Of a stretch of 64,000 nt of DNA, positions 33,442-44,325 are shown piece after piece (positions within the stretch are counted from its first letter, which is position 1; the number at the start of each line of letters is the position of its first letter). The notes beneath the pieces were generated by a model, which had not been told where the DNA came from, made no database searches, and saw nothing but the letters and a program-made list of their open reading frames with translations. The stretch comes from Dysidea avara (lineage: Eukaryota > Porifera > Demospongiae > Dictyoceratida > Dysideidae), in assembly GCF_963678975.1 (NCBI RefSeq), contig NC_089285.1, positions 7,550,694 to 7,614,693 of the forward strand, written 5' to 3'. The position numbers and the translations under genes were made by a program.

Positions 33442-33489
33442 ACTAGTACAAATCCGTTTTATTGCTGAATTTTCTGGCGGACCATACAG

Positions 33490-33760
33490 TCTGCAATCGC
33501 ACTTATACAAGCTTCACCGTACCCTTGAAGTTACAGGTGTATCAAATATTGCCACTGCTGGGTAACCAAAGTTCAAATCAAGGTCAACCTTCTTCCTATC
33601 CACATATGGCACAATGACTTCCTTAATGTACTCTACAATTGTTTCTTCAGTTGACCAATGGTTTGGACTGTGACTGATTAGCCAGTCTCTAGGGAAATCT
33701 ATTTACCTTCATAAACCTGGAAAGCATCCTCCAACTCAAAACAACCCTCTCGTAGTTATT
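33490..33760 (-). pseudogene. Pogo-type DDE transposase fragment
   Basis: Reads FPRDWLISHSPNHWSTEETI, then a block with EVIVPYVDRKK and AIFD. These are the HWSxEET and VIFD motifs of DDE_1 (pogo/Tigger-like) transposases, also present in the plus-strand gene at 58 kb. An upstream QVYEGK is followed by a stop, and the protein ends at VRstop, so only about 60 residues survive. Confidence 0.6.
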
Positions 33761-34270
33761 TGTAATGAGTATAGGTCCACTAGCAAGTATCAAGTGAAAA
33801 GGAAACTATGGGAGAAAACTGAAATTTGCCATTTTGTTCATCTTCATATTATTCGTATTATTATTTTGTTTTACTCATGTACAGCAAAAGTTATCCACTT
33901 TTTTGTGCTAAAAACTATACAGCCATGCTTACTGAGTCTTTCCACGTGTCCATGACCTGTTAATATGCCGTATTCCTCAGATCGCCAACCACCCTACACT
34001 TCGGAATTTTTCTAAGTTCTCTTCGCCATTCACTGTTATTGGCAGCAGTTCTGTATACTAAAGAAGCCGTATAACAATAAATTACAGGATTCTGTTGTGT
34101 GACCTCCTTTGGGCTTTGTTATTGTTTACAGTGACCAGCACTGAAGGTTTGACAGCAACACGTGAGGATCATCTAACCTAACAAACTGGAACTATAAACT
34201 TAAACATAACTTAACCTATAGTAGCTATAATAAGGTGAAACAGAAATTGGGACGAAGAAAGGAAAAAAAT
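33761..34270. other. No gene recognised
   Basis: Possible remnants of the same pogo copy upstream (a frame reading REGCFELEDAFQVYEG near 33770), then AT-rich sequence. Confidence 0.35.
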
Positions 34271-34276
34271 CCCTCC

Positions 34277-34339
34277 TACCCCAGGATTCGATTTGCAGGT
34301 TGAATCCTGGGGTACATGTCTTACATGTACCCCAGGATT
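34277..34339. repeat. Triple CCCCAGGATT palindrome
   Basis: Three alternating copies. TACCCCAGGATTC faces GAATCCTGGGGTA. The latter also pairs with TACCCCAGGATT across the short palindrome TACATGTCTTACATGTA. Two mutually exclusive hairpins are possible. Confidence 0.75.
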
Positions 34340-35130
34340 GTACTGCTCATTCCACACATTTTTGCTTGGTACCGTAACATGTTGACTTAAAATTTTGTTT
34401 GAGTCTGAAGCCTGACAGAGGGTGAGCTCTACATATCTCGTAGCCTTTGAAAAAAAAAGCTTGATGATTGTCATATGCTACTGAGTAGAAATGTGGAGGA
34501 TAAATGCTATATTCCATAGCTTCTATCAGTTGTGCTGGGTTGTTTGCATACAGTGCTAAATCTATTTCCTCCTGTTGGATAACCTGATCACAGATTAATG
34601 TAATTACAGTGTAGTTCAGTACGTAAATATAACCGCTAAGTAATTACAAGACAACAAAACTTTAAACACGGTAAAAGCAGCTTAAATAAGTAGCCAGTCA
34701 CAAATAAAGTTGTTACAGGTAAGTATTACAGTCCATACAGCTATTCTAAATATTCTCCTTAATGAGCAATCGTTTCTTCAGCTGATATTTATCCCGAATC
34801 TCGTATCACGCATGTGTATATGTACACGAGTGAATCATGCTACACTTCTGAAAAATGGCCGATGTCATCCTTGCCTTCTTAGCCTATCAATTACAATCCA
34901 GTGGACTTCAAAATGTGACTAGATGTCTCTAGGATGATTTTCAAAGAAGGAATTTTGGGTGGCATGCAAAATTTTCTGGGCAATCCGTACTTAAATGGTA
35001 CTACCATACCGTTTGATGTGATATCACAATAATTTGTGATAGAAATATTTTATGAACATTTCATGATGATTGTGATAGAGTAAAAGCTATTGTATATTGC
35101 GATAAGTGACTTGATATTTGCAAAAATATT
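34340..35130. other. No gene recognised
   Basis: AT-rich spacer. Short open frames on both strands show no family motif. Confidence 0.4.
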
Positions 35131-35136
35131 TCTCTG

Positions 35137-35695
35137 GCAACAACTTCCAGGACTCAATAGAAAGTAGAGCAGCAAATGCAGTATTCCACATTGAATACAA
35201 AATAGGTGACGAATAGTACAATTGGTAGATCAGTAAGGTTAGGTACTTTGACATCACTGTCTTCTCAGCTACTACATATCCTTCCTGTGGCTGCAATTGG
35301 GTTCCTCTGATAATCATGACTGGCTGTGCTTGCTTAACTTCTTTTGCTGTTGATAATGTATCACAGTGTTCCTGTAAGGATTTCATTATAAAATACTGTA
35401 CATGACATTATCCTTACATCTACAAAAATGGCAATTCTACTAGGTTTGCTGTTGTGCGAGTGTCAGACATGAGCATCATGCTTACCAAAATAGATCTAGA
35501 GTTTTTTTGATATGGGATATGCATGTATGGTACACATGGAAATAGTAGCAATCATTGTACCTTCAAAATTGCATTCAGTTTAAGTCTGCATACAATCCTT
35601 GTAGTGCTGCATTGCGCTCATTCTTGACAACAAATATTTGGGGAACAGTTTCTACCCATATTTTTCTGATGCTTTTACTGTGTTCATCTTCAAGC
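35137..35695 (-). pseudogene. Multicopy gene fragment (SAMD3-like C-terminal type), copy 2
   Basis: The first exon-like piece contains EDEHSKSIRKIWVETVPQIF and NERNAALQGLYAD. After the intron, the second piece begins EHCDTLSTAKEVKQAQPVMI and runs to VVAEKTVM. A one-base shift then leads into VPNLTDLPIVLFVTYFVFNV, and a second shift into AALLSIESWKLLPEKY. YFVFNVEY followed by a Leu/Ile-rich ESxxL segment is the pattern of SAMD3-like multicopy proteins of invertebrates and fish. The shift after EKTVM is present in copy 1 too. The 5' side abuts the reverse transcriptase fragment at about 35690. Confidence 0.45.
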
Positions 35696-36996
35696 TGCAT
35701 AAGGAACGAGGGATGCCATCATTAACGCTGTGTGAAGCAGGGTAGGACAGATCAAAAATCAATCACCATTTGTCTGGTTGGTTGCGCTTGGGGACAACTC
35801 CAAAGTGGCTGATCTGGAGGTTATGAGTAGAGATTGTAGTAAAGTGACCTGCGACTCTGTTAGTGTCAACCTCTCCCTGGAGATATTCATCTACCACTGA
35901 TGGGTGAAGAAGAGCCCCTTTAAGATTCTTACGGGCACTTTTCAGAGAAGAAGGAGGCTTATCGAAACCAATACGAAAGCCATACGAGATACCAGAGAGG
36001 AAGAGCTCTGATAGAGGGGTTGTAATGGGTAGGACTGTAAAGCTCTAGACCAGTTGCGGACAACAAGAGGTGTATGAATCTGACAGGCTTGGAGAGGGAC
36101 TAGGACTGTGGTAGTTGCTTCTTCCATGTCTTTGTTCCAATTCTGGAGCCAGTCAAGGTAGGAAGGAACTGAGTTGATGGCAATAGGCCTTCTCTCCTGC
36201 ATCGGTAGCAGATGATCCACAACACTAGGTACCGACCTAGGCGTTGCCACAGGTGGTGTCACACCATGGCCACCAGAGGAACTCCTTGGGACACCGTCAG
36301 ATGTCCTAAGTGGACCATTGCCACTATAGGGAGAACCCCTGGTGGACCTTGGCAACGACTTAGGTGACGGTCTTGCTGGTGATGTCACAGCTGACATGGT
36401 CGGTGGCATGACCATGCTCACCATGGAAGGTCCTGGCATGGTCGGTGGTATGACCATGCTCACCATGGGAGGTCTTGGAGAGGCTGCACTGTTACTTGTA
36501 GATGGTGGTAAAGTACCAACTGCAGGTGATCCTCTCACAGCATCAGAAAAGGACCTCCCTGGTGATGTCCTAGCTGGTGGTGAGCTAGCTGGTGATGTCC
36601 TCACTGGCGATGTGCTAGCTGGTGGCGTCCTAGCGATTTCCCTCTGAGTTATGAAGCAATCGGGGAGACGGCGTTCGCCAGCCATGGTGGATGTAATAAA
36701 CCGGGCTGGCAGGCTCGAGGTGGTGACTGGACAAGTTTCGTACTGGACTCAGCGACTGGACTCAGCGACTGGACTAAAGCAGGACTACTGCTGCTCCCGT
36801 GTGAGGTGCTACTGGTGGTCATTGTAGCTCGAGCAGGACTACTGCTGCTCCCGTGTGAGGTACTACTGGTAGTCATTGTAGCCACTGGTGTTCTGTACAG
36901 CTCCCTAGTTGGCCAGAAGCCCTCTGGAAGATGGCGCTTGCCAGCCCTAGTAGATGGACTGGTGCCGCTGAGGTGGTAGCTGTACCATGATCCCAC
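35690..36996 (-). pseudogene. DIRS-like retrotransposon, N-terminal region and start of reverse transcriptase
   Basis: The N-terminal frame (MAGERRLPDCFITQREIA at 36685) is Ser/Pro/Thr-rich; a partly duplicated version lies upstream to 36996. It is followed by VVRNWSRALQSYPLQPL. After a one-base shift come SGISYGFRIGF, VAGHFTT, SHFGVVPKRNQPDKW, an in-frame stop, then FDLSYPASHSVNDGIPRSLC. The GFRIGF, FGVVPK, FDLS and SVNDGI boxes are typical of DIRS/Ngaro-type (tyrosine-recombinase) retrotransposons. The sequence breaks off before the catalytic YxDD box and joins the SAMD3-like fragment. Confidence 0.6.
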
Positions 36997-37330
36997 TGCT
37001 TGATGTCACCGATCCAGTGGGTGTACGGCTCCTGCCGTCTGTACCGGTGGTGGTTGTAGGTGATGGAGATCTAGATGGGGATCTATGAAGCATACGCCCT
37101 ACCCATTTAACCAAGCAATACTTGAGGTCAATCCTAGGCTTCTTTCAATGTCGATAAACATAGATTTTGACAGTGAGGGTGCACCCATTATGTTCATGAA
37201 TTCTTTCAGGCTGCTACATCCACCACCAGTAGACATCTGGCCCATCAAAGCTTCTGAATTTGTTTGGTAAATTGTTCTTTTTGTACCATCCTCCCTTGTT
37301 GATCTATTTTGTCACATGATCTTATTCTTA
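36997..37330. other. No gene recognised
   Basis: A plus-strand frame at 37085-37270 has no recognisable motif. It may belong to the 5' side of the DIRS-like element. Confidence 0.3.
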
Positions 37331-37332
37331 TT

Positions 37333-37812
37333 TTAAACTCCACTGCATTTAGCTAATAAAATACAACCAAGGCCATCACATTTTACTTCACCTTTCAATT
37401 CAACCACAGACTGGCAAGCTGTACTGTGATGGGTAATGGTATGAATAGCATCTTGTAATTTCTCAAGGCTAATAACTCTACTGCCTTTCAGGTGTGGTGT
37501 TGTACAAGGACTCTCACTTGAAGTACTGACGTCAAAGTCATTGGAGGTGTTCTGACCTATGGCAGAGGTGCTGCTGTCCATCTGTGAAGAATTTGCACCC
37601 TCATTAGTACTCCTGTATTCTGTAATAATTATTTTAATGTTAATTAATGTGTTAATGCAATGTTAATTACCTTCACCAGAGGTGCGAATTGAACTGATTG
37701 CTTGTGGCGATGTAGCTGGCTTATTCCATCCAGCGTTTATAGCATTTCTTCTACTAACAGTTAGCCTAGATGATCGATTTGATCACTTCTGTTTTCTTGA
37801 TGTTCTATTCAT
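37333..37812 (-). pseudogene. N-terminus of a Mutator/Kolobok-type transposase gene, two exons
   Basis: Exon 1 (37812-37671) begins MNRTSRKQK, then TGA, then a basic stretch. Its donor GAAG|GTAATT joins in phase to exon 2 (37619-37333) after TTATTACAG. Exon 2 contains GSRVISLEKLQDAIHTITHH and CDGLGCILLAKCSG. The RxxxLExLQ...H..C and GL.C.L.AKC blocks match the region before the DDE core in Mutator-like (PF20700-type) proteins. The stop after KCSGV and the in-frame TGA at codon 10 mark it as a relic. It lies just outside the complete transposon that begins at 38314. Confidence 0.5.
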
Positions 37813-38309
37813 CTCGCAAATTTGATTGTTGGTACATACCACTAAACCACTGACCCAATGTGCATGTACGCCATCCCCTTACCTTTTCTTGCTTGTTCAG
37901 GCCCCAAAAATCCACTGATCAGCTCGTTTCGTGGTAGCACTAATGGCTCCATTAAGCTTGTTATTGGCACGGTGGGCATCCACAGTTATTATTACTATTA
38001 CACAATAAATTATGTAATGCAGTTTAGAGTTTGTATGACTTCACTTGGGCGAGTCGCCTGATAGCCACTTGACTGCCACCTTAACAAGTTGAATGTGGAG
38101 TGGTATAATTCTTTTCGTTTCCGTTAGTATTGTAAGTATTTCCAGAGTGTCATCAACATAATATTATAGTATATACACACCACATGTTGTCTATACACCC
38201 ACAAGCTAGTTGAAGCATGTGACAATGACAGTAGACAAATGTTGATGGTGTGTCTGCTGTCTTTTTCAACCATGTGATCCCATTCAGCACCTTTTACTTT
38301 TAAATAAGT
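37813..38309. other. No gene recognised
   Basis: AT-rich flank of the TTAA transposon. A plus-strand frame (37858-38061) has no family motif. Confidence 0.4.
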
Positions 38310-38929
38310 TTAAGGGTGCTAGCGCCTTTTTGAAGCCATACAAACGATGTGTTTCATGCCACTCAAACAGCCATGGGAAAGTGCTAACGAAACTTATTGG
38401 CCGCTTCAAAGATTCTCTTAAGTGTTACCTTTAATAAAATCCAACACACGAAGCTGTGGCTTTCTCCATTAGCGCGCTACGATCTGTCAAAGTGAAGCCA
38501 TGGATTTTTTTATTCCCAGATAACCACGTCATGCACAACCTCACCATTCGCTGTGGAGCTTCTTCAGTGGCTTATCAACGCATTAGCGCATGGATTTCTC
38601 TCTGTGATATTCCTTTGTCGAGAAATAAATTAAAAAGTGGCACTTCACTCATCAACACAAATTTAAGGGCCGCATAACTTCCTGTTACATAACTTTTTTT
38701 TTAAATCCATGCGCTAAGATCTAGCAAATTTATTACTGATTATCCACAAAAAATTTCATAGAGCTGTGACTATCGCATAGCCAGGAATATCTCAGTTTGT
38801 GAAGCAGTGTCAAAGCATGCGCGCGCCGTTATCATCATGTAGTATGTTTAAACATTCCTTATAACCACAAGCATATTCAAAGAAAAAACATTTAATACAG
38901 CAGATACATAGTTTCTTTCACAGGTTCCA

Positions 38930-39290
38930 ACAGCTTTATGCCTGTCTACCACAACTCGTTCAGGGTAATCACCTTCCTTCAGGCCATAACTCCTAGAGTA
39001 ATTTACCATATAAAACAGGCATAACACATCACAAAAGTACTTACAACAGTCAACATATCCTCATCATCAGCAGTCTCTAACTATAAGAGAGTAGTCAGAT
39101 CCTTGAGTGCTGGGACATGTGAAATGTATGTGGCTCTCCTTGCTACACATCATCTTACTACATAACCTTACAGCATATCACATAAAGTACTTACGATATC
39201 AAGTGTGAGACTCCTATGTTCCTTGGTGAGGTAACCAACTCCTCTCTGAGCAGCCCATACTGTCTATAGGACTTAACTACACTATCACAC
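38930..39290 (-). other. Candidate short exons inside the transposon
   Basis: Three open blocks are bordered by GT-AG signals. One ends GATATC|GTAAGT and reads WAAQRGVGYLTKEHRSLTLD in one phase. The next follows TTATAG, reads LETADDEDMLTV and ends at GTAAGTAC. The third follows TACTCTAG and reads SYGLKEGDYPERVVVDRH. They could be a second gene of the element, but phases were not proved and no family was recognised. Confidence 0.3.
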
Positions 39291-39559
39291 ACAGATAAAT
39301 AAAATAAATAAACCTATAAATGCTGCCACTTCATAGCACTCTAAAAGATAGTGAATGAGGAACAAAATACTTTCCTAGAAGAAACAAACTACAGATCCTA
39401 CAAAATAGTGAAGAACCTTGGTTGTATTCTTTTGACAAACATGTCTGAAATGCAAGTACATACCAACAGTAATTTTACGTGCGTGAACCGGCCCTAATGG
39501 CACTCCCTTCCACCCGCACGTCTCTATAAGCAAGAGAGTATGAAGAGCAGAGAAACAGA

Positions 39560-40870
39560 AAGAGCCTATAACATCCTACATGTAAATTAATCAAATAACA
39601 TGATGTAAAAGCCCTGTACTGACAATACGCCAGTGGACTTGGTCCCGGTGATACACCAATACTACATTTTACTGCTGTAGACACCGACAACTTCATCAAC
39701 AATTCAGTACAAAACTACATAAGTTACTGTCAAATATAATACATTGATGTAGTACCAAGAACTTGTAACACAAGCCCTGTACTGACAATACGCCAGTGGA
39801 CTTGGTCCTGGTGATACACCAAAACTACATTTTACTGCTGTAGACACCAACAACTTCATCAACAATTCAGTACAAAACTACATAATTTACTGTCATGCTG
39901 TAGACACCGACAACTTCATCAACAATTCAGTACAAAACTACATAAGTTACTGTCAAATATAATATATTGATGTAGTACCAAGAACTTGTAACACAAGCCC
40001 TGTACTGACAATACGCCAGTGGACTTGGTCCCGGTGATACACCAAAACTACATTTTACTGCTGTAGACACCGACAACTTCATCAACAATTCAGTACAAAA
40101 CTACATAAGTTACTGTCAAACATAATGACATTGATGTAGCACCAAGAACTTATAACACAAGCCCTGCGCTAACGTTACGCCAGTGGACTTGGTCCCGGTG
40201 ATACACCAAAACTACATTTTACTGCTGTAGACACTGACAACTTCATCAACAATTCAGTACAAAACTACATAATTTACTGTCAAATATAATACATTGATGT
40301 AGTACCAAGAACTTGTAACATAAGCCCTGTACTGACAATACGCCAGTGGACTTGGTCCCGGTGATACACCAAAACTACATTTTACTGCTGTAGACACCGA
40401 CAACTTCATCAACAATTCAGTACAAAACTACATAAGTTACTGTCAAACATAATGACATTGATGTAGCACCAAGAACTTATAACACAAGCCCTGCGCTAAC
40501 GTTACGCCAGTGGACTTGGTCCCGGTGATACACCAAAACTACATTTTACTGCTGTAGACACTGACAACTTCATCAACAATTCAGTACAAAACTACATAAT
40601 TTACTGTCAAATATAATACATTGATGTAGTACCAAGAACTTGTAACATAAGCCCTGTACTGACAATACGCCAGTGGACTTGGTCCCGGTGATACACCAAA
40701 ACTACATTTTACTGCTGTAGACACCGACAACTTCATCAACAATTCAGTACAAAACTACATAAGTTACTGTCAAACATAATGACATTGATGTAGCACCAAG
40801 AACTTATAACACAAGCCCTGCACTAACGTTACGCCAGTGGACTTGGTCCCGGTGATACATCAACAATACA
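39560..40870. repeat. 163/164-bp satellite inside the transposon, 8 copies
   Basis: The mark GCCCTGTACTGACAATACGC or its variant GCCCTGCGCTAACGTTACGC occurs at 39611, 39774, 39997, 40161, 40324, 40488, 40651 and 40815. Intervals are 163 or 164, except one of 223 that contains an extra 60-base piece. The two variants alternate from 39997 on, giving a dimer of about 327 bp. Internal subterminal arrays of this kind occur in some large DNA transposons. Confidence 0.85.
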
Positions 40871-41000
40871 ATTTTAAATTCACTAGTCACTTGTTCAACA
40901 ATCACCACTGAGAAGTGCAGCTACAGAACAGTTCGAGGCTAATGCCCTCATTCCCTGAAAACCCCAAAAATTTAATAATTATTCAAAAATTGCACCGTAA

Positions 41001-41228
41001 TTATTTTTTACATTCTTTTTTAAAGTGACTATGTAATTTCTCATGCCAAAGCTTATATCTAACACCAGCTGATTTAAGCCAATCGCTGAAAGCTTCATAT
41101 GATGCAGATTCACTATATTTAGCTTTTATTTGGGAGTATGTCAACCCTTCTGCGCATAAACGTTTAGCTAAGCTAGCTGTTCCATCTGATTTTAATTGAC
41201 CTAATAATGTATCTGTTGTTTCTTTCTG
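41001..41228 (-). other. In-frame open extension after the TGA stop
   Basis: The same frame continues for 75 codons after the TGA and ends in TAA at 41001-41003. It reads as a charged, helical tail (LLGQLKSDGTASLAKRLCAE, then GLTYSQIKAKYSESASYEAF). A tail of this kind often follows the exonuclease domain in related animal proteins, so the TGA probably cuts off a real C-terminus. Confidence 0.55.
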
Positions 41229-43827
41229 TCATGTCTTATCATGCCATATACTCATCATGTATCTTATACTTCTTATTGTAAGTGTCGATAATGACAACAC
41301 TGAGGCAAGAGGAGTGGTGGTAAACAATTTCTCCATTGCTAAAATATCTGCAAGAGCCCTATGTGCATTGTAAGTTTCACCTGGATAATATTTAGTATAT
41401 AAATTCTCTATACCTAATCTTTTTAGTTCTGTTTTACTATAAGCTGAAAATATATTCTTTTCTTCACTCTTAGCTAATAATCTACAATCATATAACGTAT
41501 CGGCAAAATGTAAGTTGATTGCACGAAGGTTACTACAAGACATATCTCTTCTTTGCAACTCAGATATTACCATCATATAGTCAAATGCAAACCCATTATG
41601 TGCAACCAAGAGAGGATAATGCTTAACACCTTGCCACTGATCCACTTCATCTAGTGTGTCACCTATCCACGATAGCAGCTCTTCCAACACTGCAGGAAAA
41701 GGTGGTTGTCCTTTCAACATTGCATTAGTCAGCCCTACTTTGCGCTTCACTACTGCACAGATGTCACGAGAAGTGTGAACCAAAGAGGAATAATGCCGTT
41801 GCATAATGTCCACTGAATTAGGGACCCCTACAACCTTTGCTGCCATTTCCATAATGTGGTCGGTGTACATACTTCCACCAGTTGACTCAAGGTCAAAGAA
41901 GAACATGAGCGGCACCTTATCAACAGTATCATGCTCCTCGTCATCTTCCAGTAGACCTTCAACATCTTCACTACCACCATCTACATCAGTTGGCTCATAG
42001 TCATCATCTGACATGTGGCCATCATCTAATGTTCCAGACTCAGTGGCTTCAGCTGTACTGGATGAAGAACCAATGTACTCTGCAATGGTTGAGCCAACAG
42101 CACGTAACTGGATCATGTGATCCTTCTCCTCACTACGCCTCTTTGTTTTCTTTGATTTAGACAGGCTCCTGTAGTGGTAATATACATTCTTGTTTCTCCT
42201 CTGCCGATAGTACTCCCAAGTACTCTGCTCATCCAAGATAGCTGACACAGCCTCTTCAGGTACATCAACACCCATCTCGCATAGACAAATTAGCTTCCAT
42301 ATGGGTCCTAAATTCTTGTGGCACACTGCCATATTGGTTTTGCAGCAGTAGTGAGCATGCCCAAGGTCTATCCTCTTGCCACGATACTTCAATGCCAACC
42401 CATGGAAGCCTTCTACAGCATTGGTTGTGACCTTACCAGTGGGTGTGATGTATTCCTGAGGCTTATCAGCCATCGTCTTGAGGAGATCCAAGAATGCATC
42501 AGCGTGTGTAGCACAAAGTAGGGGAGACTTCGTGGCATAAGGCTTATCATCATCTGTAGTGGCAGGGTGGAACTTACACCATTCAGACCCATGCAAATCT
42601 AAACAGTAGTGATTATGAAAATTGAGCAGTGCCTCAGAAAATGCCTTGTAAGGGTCTTCATGCTGCAGTATTTCCTCACAAGACATTAAATTTCTGAGGG
42701 CACACTTGGCACGGTTTATAAATGCTTCCGTCATACGTTTACAGGGTTTAACTTGTGTCTTGCATTTACATTTAAGGGCCTTAATTTTACATAAGTCATA
42801 ATAAAATGATTTGGCAGTGTGGTTACCACAATATGCAATGTCAATGTCTGGAAAATGTGAGCAAACAATGGCATTAGCAGAGGTATCATGATCCATAACA
42901 ATCTGATTCATGCAAAACTTTGCAGCCTTTACCTTACCCAACAAATCATTCAACATGTCACCTTCAGCTCCAGCTGATGTTCCAAGCCAATTTGAATTCT
43001 TCCCACGTTTAGTACGGTGGGTGAACCAAGCAATACGGTCAGACTCCATGTCATGTACAGTTGCTGAAGAATTGTTTGAATGATGTCCTCTCGTCAAGTA
43101 AAAGCCGTCAAAGCTTGCTGCCCAATGATTACGATCACCTCGCTTATCAATGTCTGCTCTCACTTGTTCACAGGACCACTCTGCCAACCTCTCTACATGG
43201 ATACCTAAACAAGACACAAGCTTGTCCCATGTGCTGTGGTGCATAGTTGGGAGCCCCATGGTTCCCATTACACCAGCATAATCAGCATAATAACTACCAT
43301 TCAATAAGAAAGCCAGAGCTGGGTAATTTAGTTCCCATGATTTAGGCTTTTTACCACTGCTTTGCATCCTACAATTACTACTAAAGGATACAGTGGAGTT
43401 TGTGATATGTAGCCTCTCATCATCTGACAGCTCTCTTCCTACTTGTAGAACTGCTTCACATACCCTCTCCAGTAATTCATTTGGTCGATCAGTAATTGTA
43501 CTGTCCATTGCTGCTTCGCTCGCCTCAGCTTCGCTAGTGGCATCCTGAATAGGTTCATCGACCACAGTGTCCACTCTGCTGGAATCGCTTCGAACAACGT
43601 TCGTGACATCCACTAAAACACCGCTAGTTCTACCTGAGGTAACAAGATAAACATCAACAATCACTTCACAGTGCATGGCATGCAAACTTACCTGGAGAAG
43701 AGCGCACACATACATCAGCGTTTAAAAACGCTTGTGTGGAGTTCTCAGGTGTAGACTGGGAGTGTCTTTTCTTAGCAATATTTGAGTAATACTCGCTACC
43801 TCTCTGGTTCTTTCTTTTCCTTCCCAT
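41229..43827 (-). CDS. Kolobok/Mutator-type transposase fused to a DEDDh 3'-5' exonuclease
   Basis: Two exons: 43827-43692 (MGRKRKNQRGSEYYSN...) and 43633-41229, joined in frame across a 58-base intron (CCAG|GTAAGT ... CCTCAG|GTAGAA). The predicted length is 846 residues. The DDE core shows D221 (ASFDGFYL), D293/D295 (VMDHDTSAN), the C(2)H motif C314-H317 (CGNH) and E453 (TNAVEGFHG). A Lys/Arg-rich patch and an acidic stretch (about 590-620) link to a second domain with D626/E628 (FFDLESTGG), D730 (HNGFAFDY) and H803/D808 (HRALAD), the full DEDDh set. Such exonucleases (TREX, PML exon-9-like, DnaQ epsilon) remove 3' nucleotides. The frame stops at TGA 41229-41231, after which 75 codons stay open to 41001. 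Reading on through an alternative start at 43715 without splicing is possible but less likely. Confidence 0.8.
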
Positions 43828-43965
43828 GCTCGTTTACGCACAAACAATGGCCGCCGTATACGGATAATTCAAATATGCGTGCATTCACGGTTGTGTGATG
43901 TAATGGCCGCATGCGGTTTTTAGATACGCAGTTGAACAACTTCAAAAAGGCGCTAGCACCCTTAA

Positions 43966-44261
43966 TGCTCCACTGCAGCTTTCTATGACGTTTCCGTTAT
44001 ACTGGATGTCGATCACTGCATTGTATGGATGACTTCGCACGAGCATCCCATATTGTGCAGCCATTTAGACTTCCCGAACTGATAACATTACTGTTCCATG
44101 ACATTGAAGCTACATGCATGGGTGCAAACAAGTATCTTAGGATAATCTTTTTTTTTTGATATGTTTGCTGTTAGCTAATAACTATTTGCATCTGCTTGTG
44201 GTATTAATAAAGTATTAACTAGAACACCATTTTGACTTTTTTAATAGTGGTAATGTACTCT
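43966..44261. other. No gene recognised
   Basis: Short flank of the transposon, with a T9 run near 44150. Confidence 0.4.
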
Positions 44262-44325
44262 GCATTGCTTGTCAAATTGATAACAGTTCTTGTTTGGCTG
44301 TTGCTGAGGTTCATAATAAATAATG

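Larger units (their letters stand above)
38314..43961 (-). mobile_element. Complete Kolobok-like DNA transposon, TTAA target site
   Basis: The left end GGGTGCTAGCGCCTTTTTGA (then AG) is repeated as an exact complement at the right (CTTCAAAAAGGCGCTAGCACCC). Both ends are flanked by TTAA (38310-38313 and 43962-43965). The element is 5,648 bp. It carries a two-exon transposase-exonuclease gene near its right end, a 163/164-bp satellite in the middle, and possible small exons near its left end, all on the minus strand. TTAA duplications occur in piggyBac and Kolobok elements, and the encoded protein is of the Kolobok/Mutator kind. The near-perfect ends suggest recent insertion. Confidence 0.85.

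Noticed and set aside
36342..36647. Plus-strand open frame with Met/Gly-rich repeats (MVGGMTMLTM)
   Set aside because: It is the reverse-strand shadow of the Ser/Pro-rich N-terminal region of the DIRS-like element, whose frame continues into recognisable reverse transcriptase.
41229..41231. Selenocysteine at the TGA
   Set aside because: No SECIS-like structure was noticed downstream, and the context gives no reason for it. Nonsense, error or readthrough are simpler.
41229..43715. Start of the transposase-exonuclease at 43715
   Set aside because: The first 27 codons fall within a canonical GT-AG intron. The spliced start at 43827 gives a more plausible basic N-terminus.
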